From NCBI GenBank assembly GCA_002633005.1, contig NMRA01000373.1, positions 250,001 to 314,000 of the forward strand: 64,000 bases of DNA, read 5' to 3'. The notes below the pieces were generated by a model. That model was not told the DNA's origin. It saw nothing but the letters and a program-made list of their open reading frames with translations, and ran no database searches. Both the position numbers and the translations under genes were made by a program. This DNA is from Phoronis australis (Eukaryota > Phoronida > Phoronidae). Of the stretch, positions 13,041 to 24,910 are shown piece after piece; position 1 is the first letter of the stretch, and the number at the start of each line of letters is the position of its first letter.

Positions 13041-13064
13041 ACGCGTTAAATAGCGAAGTATTTT

Positions 13065-13120
13065 TACCGTAATATATTTTGCTCGAGGTTTGCGACGAGC
13101 TATGTTTCAGAGTAAAACAA
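13065..13120 (+). repeat. Dispersed repeat end shared with 31770-31826
   Basis: ACGAGCTATGTTTCAGAGTA here matches, in reverse complement, the stretch at 31770-31826 in gene B intron 1. A diverged copy of an interspersed element, possibly an LTR end. Confidence 0.4.
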
Positions 13121-13375
13121 GATGAAGGTATGTTGAATAAGTATTTTAACCGTATTTAAATTAAATGATAAAACCCCGGTCCAGTTTCAGCAAAAGCGTG
13201 GTAGCGGGCCTATGACCCTAATTTTGGTTAACACGTTTGGCACATTTTGAAATTTGTAACCTGAAAAAAAGTTTTTAAAAATAACTTAATGCTTAGAACA
13301 GTTTCGAATTACGACATCGAAGTCTGTACAATATCAGACCAGAGTGTCTCATACACGTACTGCTAATCATCTGAC

Positions 13376-13442
13376 CTGAATAGACGTTAGAGGCGGTCGA
13401 CGCCAAGATGACCGACAACAACAGCAAACCAATAACCTTCAT
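13376..13442 (-). CDS. Gene A coding exon 1 (signal peptide)
   Basis: Starts at the ATG at 13440-13442 (MKVIGLLLL...) and ends in phase 1 before GTCAGA. It encodes 22 residues: a basic start, a Leu-rich core, then small residues (ASTAS), typical of a secretory signal. An in-frame ATG further upstream (13484) exists, but the Met before Lys-Val is the one conserved in all four copies. An AG acceptor just upstream (TTTTAAG) suggests a non-coding exon further 5'. Confidence 0.8.
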
Positions 13443-14273
13443 AGCTGAGTTCTTTGATATCAACTTAAAATGAAAATAAAACACTCGCTTAAATTAGGTT
13501 TACTTCACTTGTTTTTTGTGTATAATTTGTCAACGTATGAACTTCTCGTTTAAATAATTAATGTTAAATAGAATACACGTCGAGGTCACCGGTTTCTTAA
13601 ACGGTAAGTCAAGCTTCACTTGCACTCTATTTTAAAGACTTGTACCATAGTTTTTCAAGTGTTTAGCACATAACGGCGCATGCGCCCTCATTCCGTATGC
13701 AGACGAACCTTGACATTTACGCAAGACTGCTCTGAAAATGTTAACCAAAGTACATCAACTTGATTGTATACGTGCGCAACAGCTTGTATACGCGTAGTCG
13801 TGTGTTTAACCAAGACGTGTCTAGATGATACCTATGCCCCTTTATTGCGAAAACATTTTTATTTATGTTCACTTTGTGTCCCAACGATAAAAACTGAGTC
13901 ACGAGCTAAGTGGAGGTGTCAAAAGAAGATCGTACTGAGGTACGCGAAATAAAGGGTATTTATGTCAACTGAAAATACAGGTACAAAGTATACTGTATTT
14001 ACTCGCAATGCTCGGCTTCCACACACGAGGACTACATGTATAATGCTCAATAGAAATTATGAAGTATTTAGGCCCGTCCAGATGGATAAAATTTGCATAA
14101 TGTGAGTAAATTTGCTTATGAGTAAAATTTGCACACGAGTGTAAAAATACATTACGCGTTCACAACAGTTAATAAAATCAATATCTGTGCGCGCTCTATG
14201 CTCATCGAAATGGATCGTTGCCATCGTGTGTAAACTGTTTTCAGCAAGAACGAGTTTTCACGTATTGCCAATT

Positions 14274-15388
14274 GGGTTGATCAACTTGGTATTAAGGTTT
14301 GCATCAGAGCGAACTTTGTGGAGCCGCGCTCTATGCTCATCGAAATGGATCGTTGTCATCATGTGTCAACTGTTTTCAGTAAGAACGAGTTTTCACGTAC
14401 GGTCAATAGCGGAGTTGCTACCGAATCGATTTAACGATTGCGCATGTCCGGAAATTACGGTGCGCAAAGGCTATTGGGATTGATTAGGGTATGTGGAATG
14501 GCCGATTGGTTTGCACGACGTGTGATTTGTGTGCATTTAACTACGCTGCTGTATGTAATTCTGCCGCTATTCGCCCTAATAAACGCCCATGCCCCAATAA
14601 GTGCCCCAACGCGTTTTCAGGCTTCGCTAAAGCAAGCGCCCAGCCCAATGAACTACATGCGAAAAATGCCTACCTACAGTTCTAACGTCTCCAATTTATC
14701 AATTGAAAGATCCGACAGTCCTGAATTTGTAGAGCACGAGCCTCACCGTTATGTCCGTATACACTTCAAACTTATGCCGCGATTCAAAAAGAACGCAAAA
14801 GTTTTGCTGCTCTTGCGAGGGATGAGTGTGCCCAACTACGCGGGTCTGGACTTTGAAAACAGACGCAGCATACTTGTCAGCGGGATTGCATTGTTTCTCT
14901 CCGGTACAGATCTTCTCCGGCCTCAACAGGAATCCAAAATTCTTTGTACACTACCATCCGCCGTGGAGTATTTGTTACTGTTTTTTTCAAGGGAAATATT
15001 GTTGGGCAGTTTCCAAGATACGTTTTCTTGCCGCCCTCAAAATGAGCGCTGCATACTTTATGCTACGAAGTCGGAAAGAATTCACTAAGTCGGCCTTTGC
15101 TACCAGCTCTGCCGATGTGTCTTACCCATGTTTAACGCAGATCTTGATCCTTGGGAAACAGGTAGTAACTAAATTCTTGATCTCGCTAACTGGTATTATA
15201 GCAGCCAGGCACACAACACGTATAACCTCCCTGTGGCCGGTTCGCCACCACGCCTGCCGACGTACTTGTTTACCGGCTTAACCACAATGCAACATTCTGA
15301 CCCCATTTCCAATATGGCGGCGTTGCAACTCCGCTATTGGGTTGATCAACTAGGTGTTAAGGTTTGCATCAGAGCGAACTTTGTGGAA
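14274..15388. mobile_element. About 1-kb insertion between 49-bp direct repeats
   Basis: GGGTTGATCAACTTGGT... to ...AACTTTGTGGA occurs at 14274-14322 and 15339-15388. The homologous site near gene C (43496-43545) has it once. The enclosed DNA includes a second copy (14328-14402) of the 75 bases at 14190-14264 and a 0.5-kb repeat shared with 60841-61387. The 216-codon open frame 14438-15088 is not conserved in frame in the other copy, so I do not call it a gene. Confidence 0.6.
14421..14945 (+). repeat. Dispersed repeat, copy 1 (pairs with 60841-61387)
   Basis: Begins CGAATCGATTTAACGATTGCG and runs about 525 bp with frequent substitutions and small indels relative to the second copy. Both contain an open frame beginning MWNGRL and rich in Cys and Asn, but replacements are common and no family is recognised. 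Confidence 0.7.
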
Positions 15389-16102
15389 AAGGAAACTGTC
15401 ACAAGAATTACAGGCGCATATGGGAAGAGACGTTTAGAAATGACCATTGGTTTGAAAACTTTAGAATTATTAGACATTTTATCTGAAGCGAGAAGAGCTT
15501 CAGGAGGGTAAACCGTGAACGGTGGGAGGTTGTGTATCTTTTTGGGTCTATATTTACTCAAAATCGAAATTATTTTTGATATTTTCTACTTTACTTTTGT
15601 GCGAACTCGCGACAACAGAGCCCATGGATGGTCCAATATCCGTAATCAAACTGGAAAAGATCGTAATTTCTTAAGTTTTATTTAGCTAAAACTAGCCCTG
15701 CACACTGGTACTTAATAATGTGATACCATATCGATATGTTCTAATCGATAGGCTATTGGTACAATTTTTATGGATATTTGCACAAACACAGATGTGGTAA
15801 TAAGTTCGGACGAAAGTAAGAAACTGATCACAATCTCGAACCCTATGGAAGTGTGCACAACCGTTGATATCTTCAAGGATTAGGATTTACTGTATGTTTA
15901 TGTCAGGCACTCCAAAAGAACCTGGGTGTTGATAATCCTGGCGATAATAAATCTCAGGTTGGTTAATACGTCATACTTTTAATGAATGTGAAAATGCAAT
16001 ACACCTAACTACAGCATTTAATTTGGTCTTTTCGCACAGTCATTGTTACGTCACCAAAACAGCGAACTACCAGCAGCGGCCTTCTACCTCTCTAACCTAA
16101 TC

Positions 16103-16325
16103 CATGAGTGCACCCAGCCTAAAAAGTGGGGGGGAGGACTCGAATTTTTCGGAATGTGGACCTTTTACTGAAAAAAAAACAAGGTGCGTTCAGAGCTGTG
16201 AATTGTGCGTTCGCCGAATTTTGGTAGTTCCTGCCTTTTTATTGAATTTTTGTCGCGTTTTCTCGGACTTTTTGTTTCTCTGAGGCGGACCTTTTTGCCC
16301 ACTTAGCTAACTGGGCGTGTGCATG
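16103..16325. mobile_element. MITE family M1, copy 1, with 5-bp target duplication TAATC
   Basis: Starts CATGAGTGCACCCAG and ends in its imperfect inverse CTGGGCGTGTGCATG. TAATC flanks both ends directly. Carries the family landmark CTGAGGCGGACCTTTTTG. About 223 bp, no coding capacity. Confidence 0.7.
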
Positions 16326-16477
16326 TAATCGTGGCTACATTTTGAATCCTCCTGAAAATTACAATCATAGTGAACTAACAGGACCTTAGTCTCTTTAGAT
16401 GCAACATAATAACTCTTAGAAAGCACTAAGAAACCTAAACACGCGCAATTCTAGTGCAAGAACTGTCTAGACTAGTC

Positions 16478-16600
16478 CTCCACGAGTCTCAGGTTTATGA
16501 CATGGCTCTTTGAAATTTCGTCAAAATCCCGCGGCTTGCCGAGGGATTTTGACGAAATTTCAAAGAGGTTTTGCCCATGTCATCAACCTGGGACGAGTGT
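16478..16600. repeat. Foldback element with perfect 25-bp stem
   Basis: CTCTTTGAAATTTCGTCAAA at 16506 begins an arm whose exact reverse complement ends at 16566; 25 bp perfect, 11-base loop. Outer arms (CAGGTTTATGACATGG and CCATGTCATCAACCTG) also pair. Confidence 0.7.
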
Positions 16601-18263
16601 AGGATTTGCTCTCTCACATGAATCGTAAAAATGATGTCTTTGACTGAAAAACTCGATGTGTTTAAAACTCAACCACTTGACGCAACCTTTGTAAAATCAC
16701 GCTTGCGCCATGTAAAGTGAACTCGGTTATTTTTTATTAATAGTTATATTTTAAATTTAACAATTAGAAATTGCATTCAGATTTCGTAACAGATGTTCAA
16801 GTTAAAATCTAGTAAATAGTCTTTTGAAGTTGTAGTATTAAAACTTAAATCTTTATAAATAACCGTCATCAAGGCTTCCCCCGCGCGCGTGAGTACTTAA
16901 TTGACCTTGAGACAGCACAGCTAGACAATCTTATCGCGTTTCTTGAGTTAGGGATCTTCTCCGTTTGAATGAGCGTGGATATGGAATTAGCCGCCGACGA
17001 TGGGTCCGTTTAAGAAGTTGTTTGCATGTCTTTCTGTCTGGGAGTACGAACATTTGCGACACCCGATTTGCCAGTCATAACCTTGTCATCTTCACGGTAC
17101 CACAGGGACAACTGCAGAGTTGACACGCTGAAAGCCATCCCGACTAACAGAAGGTCTCCGTTAGGGGCGTGGCTTCCGATTCAAACAATCTTGGAATCAT
17201 CATACCATTAGCACTTCATACAGTGGAGCCAAGTTCAAAGTCAAGCGCTTAGCATTCATTATAAATTACGATAATAAGTGGAACATTTCACTTTTAGCAG
17301 GTTTCAACTTGGTGCCAATCGTAACCACTCTTATATAATCTCATTACACTAAAAAATGCGAGGCAAGACAGCAATTTTTGTGTTTATCCATTTACGTATA
17401 AACAAGGAGGAGAACTAATAAGGTTCTAAATTATCATCTCCCAGCCACCAATTTGAATGTATTCAACCAATTGCGATTTTAATAGCTGCGTTCCACAGGC
17501 CTTGTGTTTTATGTCCGGCTGCTTTTGAATGGGATTCGGCAACACTGAGATGAATACCAGAGATCGTAATGACGTCTGATTTGAGTGCCTAACTGAACAG
17601 TAGGGGGCGCTTATCTAAATCATCTTAATACCCTAAAGAATCATGGTGAATTTTGAATAGGGAAGGCCCTAATGTACTGTAAATCATGAAAAACATCCTC
17701 CCCTCAAAAATACCCCAAAACAAATATCAATCCTTTGCACACACCTCCTGTGGGCAAACTAACACTATACTTCTTTCCGTTTGATCAGCGCTTGCTGATT
17801 ATATTTTGTAACAGAACATAAAACCAGCCAATGAGACATTCATGCAGCTTTACATGACCACTTTATTGTGAAGACCAGAGCCGTTTAATTCACTCCCGTC
17901 GTGGAATAAAAAGTTCCAGTTCGAATTCTGTACTGCCTCACTCACATGTGCTGTCTCAATTACAAGGCTGGCCTGGCATTGGCCTCACGTTTCTCTTCAT
18001 CCGATGGTTTCTGGACTGACAAATAGGACTGGCTTGTGCACAGCTCATACACAAAGCCAAGTAGTACGAGTCTGCCCAAACAACACGCTGGCCGTCATAA
18101 TCATATTCAGCGCTCAGACGATTCCGTTGAATCGTAAGGCAGTTCGGACATCTGATCTCCCTTCTGAATTGAAAAATCACATGTGAACGCTCGTGACTGA
18201 GAAGTTTGATCTACTTTCGTATTGTCCGACCCTCTAGCAGCTAGAAACAAAGCAGTTCTCACA

Positions 18264-18858
18264 GGGGTTTGCCTATCAGAACACACGTCAATGGACTCTT
18301 CACCCTTTCTTCACGCTGTCATTTCACATCACAAGCCCTACAGATGAGCACAGAAACTTTATTCTCTCTTGTATTTTTGGCGCTTTCACTCCCACTGAAA
18401 ACCAAGTTAGACTAAGAAAAATAAGGGCAAAAAATTCAAAATCGGCACCTTTCACCCCAAAACCACCATTTCCCTGCCGAACTCGACTAAAGACAACATT
18501 AGATTCCAAAAACAAATTTCCTACCGATCCCAGAAATGTGGTCCAAAAGTACTGTCAAACAAACAGATTTTGCAAATCTGGCTTGTTTGAGGGCTGCCTG
18601 AAATCGCGGCCAATTTCTCAGTTGCTACTGACAGAAATGCACAATTGCAACGGGGAGCCACCATCTTGAAGAAGAGCTAAGCTACAGCCGAGAAAGTGGC
18701 CTTTTTATTCTCAGCACGTTCACAAATACAAACAAACCACATTCACGTGGCCTATATACAATACCTAATTAAAAATGCCCCCAAGCCTGGCTTACCCCTA
18801 GATTTTAATATTTTGGGAGTGCAAATTGGCCACGGCCGCAGCCTAGCTGTTCAGTGCC
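18264..18858 (+). repeat. Dispersed repeat R2, copy 1 (pairs with 28467-29060)
   Basis: Begins CTATCAGAACACACG, includes TTTCACATCACAAGCCCTAC and AAATCGCGGCCAATTTCTCA, and ends GTTCAGTGCCACC. The other copy, in gene B intron 2, has about 40 extra bases near its start. Open frames are not conserved. Confidence 0.7.
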
Positions 18859-18859
18859 A

Positions 18860-20311
18860 CCACGGTTAAAATTCTGGGTGGGGTTTTAACAGAAAATAAC
18901 ACGTTCGTATATCAATGGTGATCGAACCTGGTTGGCCAGAATATTAGCATACGACAGGTAGGATGTAGGCTAGTCAGAGGCGTCGATTGTGCGGCCATAA
19001 AACGCAATTTTGGCATTAGTGATGAACGAAGTTATTCAGCCTTTACCAGATATACACTAAACAATAAATGCGATGTGTTTTTATTGCTAACCATAAAATT
19101 CTCACCTTTGTCTGCCAGACATTCGGTGTAATCAAGTATGCCTAAAATACTCTGAAACGTCAGTACGCGTGGGTTATGGCTCAGTGATAGAGCATTCGGA
19201 CATAGTGGGAAGTGTGCAGAGGTAGTGGAATCCATTCCACGCTACTGCCAGTTTCTGTAAAATTAAGTTTATCGCCAAGAATGTCCCTAGAATCGGTAGA
19301 CGTCCTATCTGCATTCTAAATTGCCCATCTGAGCGAGGTATTCGAGCAGTTACTGTGACTTGGTGTGTGATTATCGTGTCACACTTGGAATGACATCCAA
19401 TCTACCAGTGCTTCCGCCGAATAATTATTACTGTTTGGTCAGCATGCGAAATGGCTTAAGTTGGCCCATGACTGGCCTACGATACAGGGGCACTATCACT
19501 GACGGTAATGGCGTACTCGCCCAGTTCTGCCGTGATTACTGTATTATTGCACACACAGTGCTTCACGAGATTCCACATCTTAGAGGAAATTCTTCATTGT
19601 TTTTACTTCGTTGATGGTATTCTCCGATATTTTGTGGTTCCATAGATTCTAAACTTACTTTTTGAATTAGTCGCCGAATATAACTGCAGGCTGCAATCCA
19701 ATTTCTACGGAGCTTCTAAAGGGACATGATGCGAACAAATTTCAAGATTGTTTAGTTCCCTCGGAAAATTTTTTCGTTCAACTCACAAATATTTGACGTT
19801 CACTTGCAAATTACTTGCGTTCCCTTGCAAATATTGTGCGTTCCCACGCATATTATTAGAGTTCCATCGTAAAGATTCGGCACATGCGTCACTTACTATC
19901 GCCAACAACTGGACAAAACTGAGGTGGTGTGAGACACTAATACATGTAATTCTGTAGGGTATATGCGCAGTAACGAGTAGCGCAAGGGGCCACGATAGAC
20001 CCCGTGTTTATCACAAAAGATCTCCCCTGGACTACGCTCAAATCAGTTTTCCGTTTGTACTCCACTCTCTCCGATACTTTAAGGCCTCCTACACACTATG
20101 ACGAATTGGCTCAGCGTATGCATGTCGTCAACAAATTTTTGATGTTTTCAGGAATACGACGAATTCCGTTTGACAGCAAGGCACAATCTGTTATCATTTT
20201 ATGTAGTTGCGATGGTCGCAGTTTGCAGTTCTAAATGACTTAAGAAATCACAAAGACTTCCCGAAAATTCGCGTACCTTGAGGCTATTCTTCATAGTGTG
20301 ACGTGGCCTTA
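18860..20311. other. No gene recognised
   Basis: Intergenic between A and the LINE. Contains the SINE fragment and, near 19790-19860, a short array of diverged TTCNCTTGCAAAT units. Short open frames have no recognisable domain. Confidence 0.45.
19171..19250 (+). repeat. tRNA-derived SINE fragment
   Basis: GGCTCAGTGATAGAGCATTC (A-box-like) and GAGGTAGTGGAATCCATTCC (B-box-like), the same family as the minus-strand copy at 12968-13040. No full cloverleaf. Confidence 0.5.
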
Positions 20312-20326
20312 ACTGGCCACTCCAAT

Positions 20327-22537
20327 TTTTTAATGTTTATTACGAAATCTTCAGAATACAATGAATATACATAACCCAGAAATCGCCGCCAAGAGGCATT
20401 AGATCTGGGTAAAAAAATACAAAGAAGTCTATATACAATTATTATATACGAATATATAAATAAAAAACTGATATTAAGATTACAATGATATATGACTACG
20501 AATGTAAATAATTCGTCAGATATATAAAATTCTATCCACTCACAAAAAGAGATGTAATGTTCTAAAGAAATTCTGATACTATTTCAAATAAATCCTTATA
20601 TTCATTTGAGTTAAGTTCTTGACATCCATATAGAAAGAAATTAATTTTGTTATACAATTGCGGAATTTCAGAATATTTTTTGTAAACATTGGGGTATTGT
20701 TCGAGTGTCTGGAAAAGCTGTACCCTCTCCTCCTTGCATACCACACAAGCAAAGAAAACATGAGGATATGTCTGGGTATCTCCACAGGAACACAGAGGCG
20801 AAATATTATCAAAATTATGTCTAAATTTCTCGTTGTTTAGGAATACAACCATCTTGATCTGTATATGATTATTTCATGGTTGCGAGGAAGTTGGAATGAT
20901 GTCAATGGGACTGGCAAGTCTTGAGTAGTGGTATGCATTTAAAGTTATTTTTGAGAGTGACGATTGAAGTGCTTTCTTTTATTTTGAATGGTAAGGAATT
21001 CCAGTTGTCAATACAAGTTAATATCGTTGATCTCCTGAAGGCTTGGCTGATGGAAGATGGAATAGTGTGCACATTACTTTGCCGTAGTCCTGGCCTCGTG
21101 CTTGGTCTTTTGCAGGAGTCAAAGAGGATTTTGTTAGAGTAATTATTTAGGTTGGTTAAGACTTTGAATGTATACATGGACAGGTGGAGTTTACGTCGGG
21201 TTGCTAGTTTGCTCCAGTTGAGACTATTTTGAACCTTGATTGTGTTGGACCCTTTGTATGCTCCTGTTATGGCTAAAGCTGCTTGGTATTGTAATCTTTC
21301 TAATTGAAGAAGTATGCCAGCGTTTGCCGATTGGTAGATTATATCACAATAGATGTGGAAGTACAAACGACTTGAACAGAGTTTCAAGATGCATGGAGTT
21401 GAGATGACGAGAAGTAATTCTGGATTAATTTTTGTACTTTCTGAACGAGTTCGCGACAATGAGGAGTAAATGTGTATGCTTATGGTCTAGTAGCTAGCCA
21501 AGATGTTTGTGCGTGAACTTATTGGGGATAACTTCCCCATTGAGTGATAATTCCAGTGTTGGATTTGTTTGGAAATGAGTATTATTAGACTTAGAAAATA
21601 TAAGATCAACACTTTTTTCAGGTTTAAATTTCATAGAGTTTGTTAAGGTCAGTTTGCAATTGTAAGGAGTCCTGGGGATGCTCGTTTGAGAATGGGTGGA
21701 AAATTGCAGTGTCATCAGCATATAAGAATGTTTTAGAGTTTATCGTGTCTGGAAGATCATTGATGTACAGTAAAAAGAGTAAGAGGCCTATTACGCTACC
21801 CTGTGGTACTCCAGCGTTTACGAAACCTGGTGTTGATGAAAGTGATAAGACACCCTCAATTCGAACTTTGTAAGTTCGATTTTCCAGATATGATTTTAAA
21901 AGTAAGAGAAGAGTGCCTGAGAAACCGTAAGATTGTAATTTATATAGAAGCAGGTCTTGGGGAACGACATCAAAAGCTGACGCAATGTCTAAAAATACGG
22001 ATCCCACGTTGTACCCTTGCTCAAACTGGAGGTGGATGTCGTGTACAATTTCTGCAAGTTGGGACACAGTGCTGTTGCCGAGCATGAATCCAAATTGGCG
22101 ACGATATATGAGGTTTTGTGAAGAGAGGTGGTCAAACATGTGCTGAGAAATTTTTTTCTAAAATTTTGGATAAGGTGTTAAGTGGAGTTATGGGGCGATA
22201 GTTGGCAATGTCAGTTTTGGAGTTCTTTTTGTGTATTGGTATCATAACGCCAAGCTTCCAGTTCGAAGGAAATTTTCCAGATTGTAGTATTTTGTTGTAC
22301 AGTGTATAATGTTGTCAGAGGAGGTGTAAGCTCTCTTGGTATTATCTTGATCATTTTATTGGTTATGAGATTGGTACCGTCGTTTTTGTTTTCTTCAATG
22401 TTTTCTAGTAGTTTTCTGACTTCAGATGGTTGGGCTTCTATGTAAGAGAAATGTTCTAATGTTCTGTTTGGGAATTCGGGAAAGTTTATTGTTGGTGCAA
22501 TGTGACTCTTGGCGGCGAAGTAGTCTAGAAATAACTT
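20327..22537 (-). mobile_element. 5'-truncated LINE (non-LTR retrotransposon) with 15-bp target duplication
   Basis: Target duplication ACTGGCCACTCCAAT at 20312-20326 and 22538-22552. Minus-strand reading gives, in order: RT N-terminal region (22211-22537), RT palm with SAFDVVPQ, GVPQGSVIGLLLF and the catalytic YADD (21624-22139), thumb (21494-21721), a C-terminal part with LERLQYQAALAITGAYKGS and WNSLP (20902-21459), and a last part with a CxC...H...C knuckle (20562-20852). At least three frame changes separate the pieces, so it is dead. The 3' end finishes AATAAACATTAAAAA. Truncated before any endonuclease. Jockey/CR1-like in style; clade not settled by eye. Confidence 0.88.
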
Positions 22538-22552
22538 ACTGGCCACTCCAAT

Positions 22553-24237
22553 GAGCATTGAGAACGCATTTGACAAGAAATGATCAACACGGCGTTTTAC
22601 GCTATTATTCATCTAAGAAAACGTGGACAGCAATACAAACAAGGATGACATATCTACTTTCAAGGACAGTATGTTTGTTCTCGTGGCTGTTTTGATCACA
22701 AACAATAACATAATATTAAGCGTGAAGTCATTTTACTCGAATATCTTCATGAGCGTAAAGTTGCAGCAATCAATGTTTTTATAGCTTTTGACGGACGTTT
22801 TTTTTAAAAATGCTTGGACACGCGAGTTTTCACAGGGTCTCCTTTTTGTCAGCCAACGCGTCTATTTGTAATCGACAAATTAAATAAACTTTTTTAGCAG
22901 GTTACTGCCAAATCACGGCTGACAAATGACCATTGTCATGAGTGCCCAGTGATCCATATTTCCCAGAATGATCAAAAGGAGCGATGATATTGAGACTTTA
23001 CGTGTAGGCCCTATGTTTGAAAATGATATGAAAAATGAACACTGATGTCACTGATTCATTGTGTAAATCAGGAAATGTCAGTAAGTCATTGGTTTTGAAG
23101 CTGCTGGATGCTGGGATTTATACAGGTGTGTTATCTGATTGGGTTTGAATTTTCTGGAACCGAAGCTTTTTACGGTTGCATACAAGACTAGGTCTCAGTC
23201 CCGCAGAACATTCCACCTTTCTAACAGTTACTATCCAATGATCAGGCGCTCAGTGGAGTTTAAGTTGACGTCATTGGCACTATTTTGATTGAAGACTTTT
23301 CAAATATCCTGAAAATCTAATACCCGATTGATGTTAAAGAATGCAAGGTCACCGACCTTGGGGATAAAAAATCATGATTGGTTGCAATTCATACTCGCCA
23401 AACCCGGTCCCGGCCGCGTTTAATTGAATCTAAAAACAGTATTAATATAAAAATTAATACTGTTTACCCGCCAGGTGATGGTGAGCGCAACTGGGGCCCT
23501 TTGGCCCCAGGAATTTTTTAACTTATGTAGCGTCCAGGTGCTGTTATCTTAATCATGAATATTTTAAAACTTCTTCGGTAGTTAGAAAAATTATTCGGTT
23601 TCACCAAGGACCAGAGGATCCCCTCTCTTGTGCGGGGCCTGGTGCTTAAGCATCATTAGCATAATGTTAGATCGGCCACTTTAGTGATTGCATTTCACCC
23701 AGGGATTTCGCCAGTTCTCATCATAAGTAGGAATAAAGAAGGTCGGGCCACCTTTTTAATGTAGGCATACAGTGTAAGTAATGGTGCATGCATTTTGCCT
23801 TTTGATATAACCAATGGGTCACATGTCTTAAGCTTTGGTATTAATATGGGAAGCAATTTTCAGGGTTGCAAGGTCGCCATTTTCAAGGTGCGGTGGCACA
23901 TCCCTAACAAATAAAGAATCTGTGCCCTCCTGGACAGCAACGCCTGCTCCGTCACACTGTAATTACACTGTAAAATTAAACCTGTAAAGTTTCCTTTGCC
24001 TGTGTTGTTTGCTAAATGTGAAACCATGCGTGTTTTGAGATACCTTGCGTTTTGCGAGAAAACGCAAAAAAATTGCGATCGAAAGCAACATTTTCTTTCG
24101 CATCATGTCCATTTAGGAGCTCCACGTTTTCGTTTTTCGTCACACCACTGTACTGTTGGCTCACACAAATGAGTTGATCTTTAGTTTTTAGGGTAGTAAG
24201 CAGTATGTAAGAGTCAGAATTTGATGCTTACTAAGTC
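22553..24237. other. No gene recognised
   Basis: AT-rich intergenic DNA with a small hairpin near 23435-23463 (AACAGTATTAAT arms). No exon-like frame. Confidence 0.45.
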
Positions 24238-24390
24238 CATGCGCGCACCCAATAAGCACAAACGCGCAATTCACAGCAGCGGTGCTCCCGTTTTCTTGTT
24301 TTTTTTTTAGTCCGCCTGCTTTATTGTTACCAAAAGGTCCACAACGTCAGGAATTCGAGCCCTCCATATTGGAGGCTGGGTGCGCGCATG
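24238..24390. mobile_element. MITE family M1, copy 2, with 5-bp target duplication AAGTC
   Basis: Starts CATGCGCGCACCCA and ends TGGGTGCGCGCATG, perfect 14-bp inverted repeats. AAGTC directly repeated on both sides. 153 bp: the shortest copy, lacking much of the interior. Confidence 0.75.
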
Positions 24391-24528
24391 AAGTCAATAA
24401 GCTTCATCTATCTATCTAGGTGAAATCGTAGACTCACATAATTGGATGCGAATCTACGATTGCAAAGAGATCACATAACACAAATGATTGAAAGATTTAA
24501 GAAAAACAGCGAAGTCACCAAACCTAGT

Positions 24529-24534
24529 TTTATT
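24529..24534 (-). other. Polyadenylation signal AATAAA, gene B
   Basis: AATAAA on the minus strand about 234 bases past the stop, at the same place as in gene A. Confidence 0.55.
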
Positions 24535-24767
24535 TTGTTAACGTTAAATGCGACCTGGACTGAGTTCCGTAGACGCAAGAATTTAGCGATTGAAGGAAGC
24601 TAGAATGATCATGTTCTTCGCTTGTAAAACTAATGGCGATATTTCGGTAAGTCTAGCGCAGTGTTTTCTTTTCGTGAGGTTCTCATGTCTACCGAACGCA
24701 TGCCTGGCTTTCAAAAGTAGCAATGGCATACGCTTCCGTATGCCTTCCGACGCTTCCTGACGGCGAT

Positions 24768-24910
24768 TCAGCAACGACTCTGGGGCCACCGCTGATACCT
24801 TCTATTCCACCGTTGGTAACGAATACACTGCGACATTTGGTAGTCACAGCGGCACTTCATCACTCGACAATGTCTTGACCAGTCCCGTCTCGAGTAAGCA
24901 GATGTCCGTT
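24768..24910 (-). CDS. Gene B exon 4 (C-terminus)
   Basis: 143 nt from acceptor CTTGTAG to TGA at 24768-24770. HCRVMKCRCDYQMSQC carries the Asp99 equivalent; the chain ends PQSRC. Basic and Trp-rich tail. Confidence 0.9.

Larger units (their letters stand above)
7899..13442 (-). pseudogene. sPLA2 gene A, four coding exons with in-frame stop in exon 3
   Basis: Secreted phospholipase A2, which would hydrolyse the sn-2 ester of phospholipids outside the cell using Ca2+ and a His-Asp pair. Coding exons are 13376-13442, 12312-12468, 10985-11112 and 7899-8041, joined in phases 1, 2 and 1; the reading length is 165 codons including the stop. Visible motifs are a signal peptide, a Lys-Arg propeptide site, the calcium loop YGCYCGVGG, the catalytic CCRIHDRCY, CRCD carrying the second catalytic Asp, and a C-terminal Cys; 14 cysteines match the group IB set. 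The break is a TGA at 11061-11063 where B and C have a Gly codon, 16 residues into exon 3 and after the HD pair. The product would lack the last disulfides and the catalytic-pair Asp. All splice sites are intact, so the lesion may be recent, a segregating null, or a base error. The 5' part resembles gene C and the body resembles gene B. Confidence 0.85.
13200..18190. repeat. Segmental duplication, type-2 block copy 1 (pairs with 42620-54480)
   Basis: Exon 1 and upstream region of gene A. Homologous landmarks are exon 1 (42775), GGTTTGCATCAGAGCG (15361; 43520), TATTTGCACAAACACAGATG (15775; 46273 and 50404) and GTTTCAACTTGGTG (17302; 53611). The order is kept; the copy near gene C is expanded by a tandem insert. 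Confidence 0.8.

Noticed and set aside
14438-15088. 216-codon open frame
   Set aside because: In the second copy of the repeat (60841-61387) this frame is not kept open, and no domain is visible.
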